Assembly (NCBI RefSeq): GCF_910591885.1
Contig: NC_063280.1
Location: forward strand, 8,742,001-8,806,000
Source of the DNA: Bombus terrestris
Taxonomy: Eukaryota > Arthropoda > Insecta > Hymenoptera > Apidae
Direction: 5' to 3'
DNA length: 64,000 bases
The position numbers were made by a program, and so were the translations under genes. This document shows, piece by piece, positions 63,557-64,000 of this stretch. The notes under the pieces were generated by a model. That model ran no database searches. It worked only from the letters and a program-made list of their open reading frames with translations, and was not told where the DNA came from. The first letter of the stretch is position 1, and each line of letters opens with the position of its first letter.

Positions 63557-64000
63557 ATGATTATATATATATATATTTTTTTTTTATTATTTTGAAATAT
63601 GTACAGTGCTGTCTTGTTAGTAAGTGGCCACGGGACGTGACCTTATCTGGCCAATTATAGAGGGAGGTATTTCTAGGAAATTCCAAGTATTTCTCTCCTC
63701 TGGTGTGGTTCGCGTTATACCTTCACCCTCTTGCACGTTAATTTACCAACCAATATCAGAATATTAAGAAGCTGATAAATTATAAACTACATTTCTTTGA
63801 AATTTTATAATTTCATATCAAATCTTCTCGATCAGGTGACTCATAATTCGTATAAATCACTATCCCTGTCAGTAAATTTGATAGCGTCATAATAGAAAAT
63901 TTGCTAATACCAATGAAATATTGCTATTATTAAATCAATCGTGCAAAGGAGCTCCGATATATCTTTTCATTCGACGTACATAATTTCGAAGGACGCTTTC

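Larger units (their letters stand above)
49364..64000. other. Long non-coding stretch: intron or gene desert
   Basis: I found no exon of a recognisable family on either strand in 14.6 kb. It is visibly CpG-richer than the PFAS/MED25 block, with GC-rich patches at about 51000-51260 and 54260-54680. It holds a (CT)n run, a 19-base A run at 56432, cryptic simple sequence at about 51960-52215, a mariner-like remnant at 60561 and MITE-like copy C. The composition suits the long intron of a regulated gene, but that is inference. A minus-strand frame at 60000-60194 has some protein-like character but no support. Confidence 0.5.

Overview
The window reads as nuclear DNA of an insect, most likely a bee or another aculeate hymenopteran. 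It is AT-rich, carries compact genes with introns of about 60-100 bp beside genes with multi-kilobase introns, and has short decayed DNA-transposon remnants. One remnant has an end like those I recall from bee mariner elements. All calls rest on reading frames, splice sites and remembered protein families; no search was run.

Layout. 1-17.3 kb (+): the 3' part of a VAT-1-like oxidoreductase gene, five coding exons spread over 10 kb, with the N-terminal exon(s) left of the window and a long AU-rich 3' UTR. 17.3-21.4 kb: non-coding. 21.45-26.76 kb (-): a macroglobulin complement-related (Mcr/TEP6-type) protein rebuilt from five exons, 1626 aa. 27.6-28.6 kb (-): a one-exon 340-aa protein I cannot name. 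29.5-31.5 kb (-): Bora, the Aurora A/Plk1 activator, six exons, 526 aa. 31.5-32.9 kb: shared head-to-head upstream region. 32.9-36.75 kb (+): Mediator subunit MED25, 14 coding exons, 882 aa. 37.9-43.4 kb (+): FGAM synthase (PFAS), 19 exons, 1325 aa. 43.66-46.33 kb (-): a GH27 alpha-N-acetylgalactosaminidase, seven exons, 439 aa, tail-to-tail with PFAS. 46.3-64 kb: no gene I can support; a CpG-rich patch at 48.9-49.4 kb ending in a splice donor may be the first exon of a gene running out to the right.

The genes serve unrelated roles: membrane trafficking, extracellular innate immunity and junctions, mitotic entry, transcription, purine synthesis and lysosomal glycan turnover. By eye the bora-MED25-PFAS-NAGA block is CpG-poor, and the VAT-1 introns and right-hand third are CpG-rich. 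This resembles the two compartments known in bee genomes.

I found no operon-like, CRISPR-like or otherwise clearly new multi-gene system. The most interesting items are: a MITE-like family with three fairly clear copies and one possible fourth; an exon-like duplication of the VAT-1 alternative last exon inside its own intron; a likely GC-AG intron and two in-frame stop-free introns in PFAS; a retained Cys/Gln pair at the thioester site of Mcr; and a duplicated coiled-coil micro-exon in MED25.
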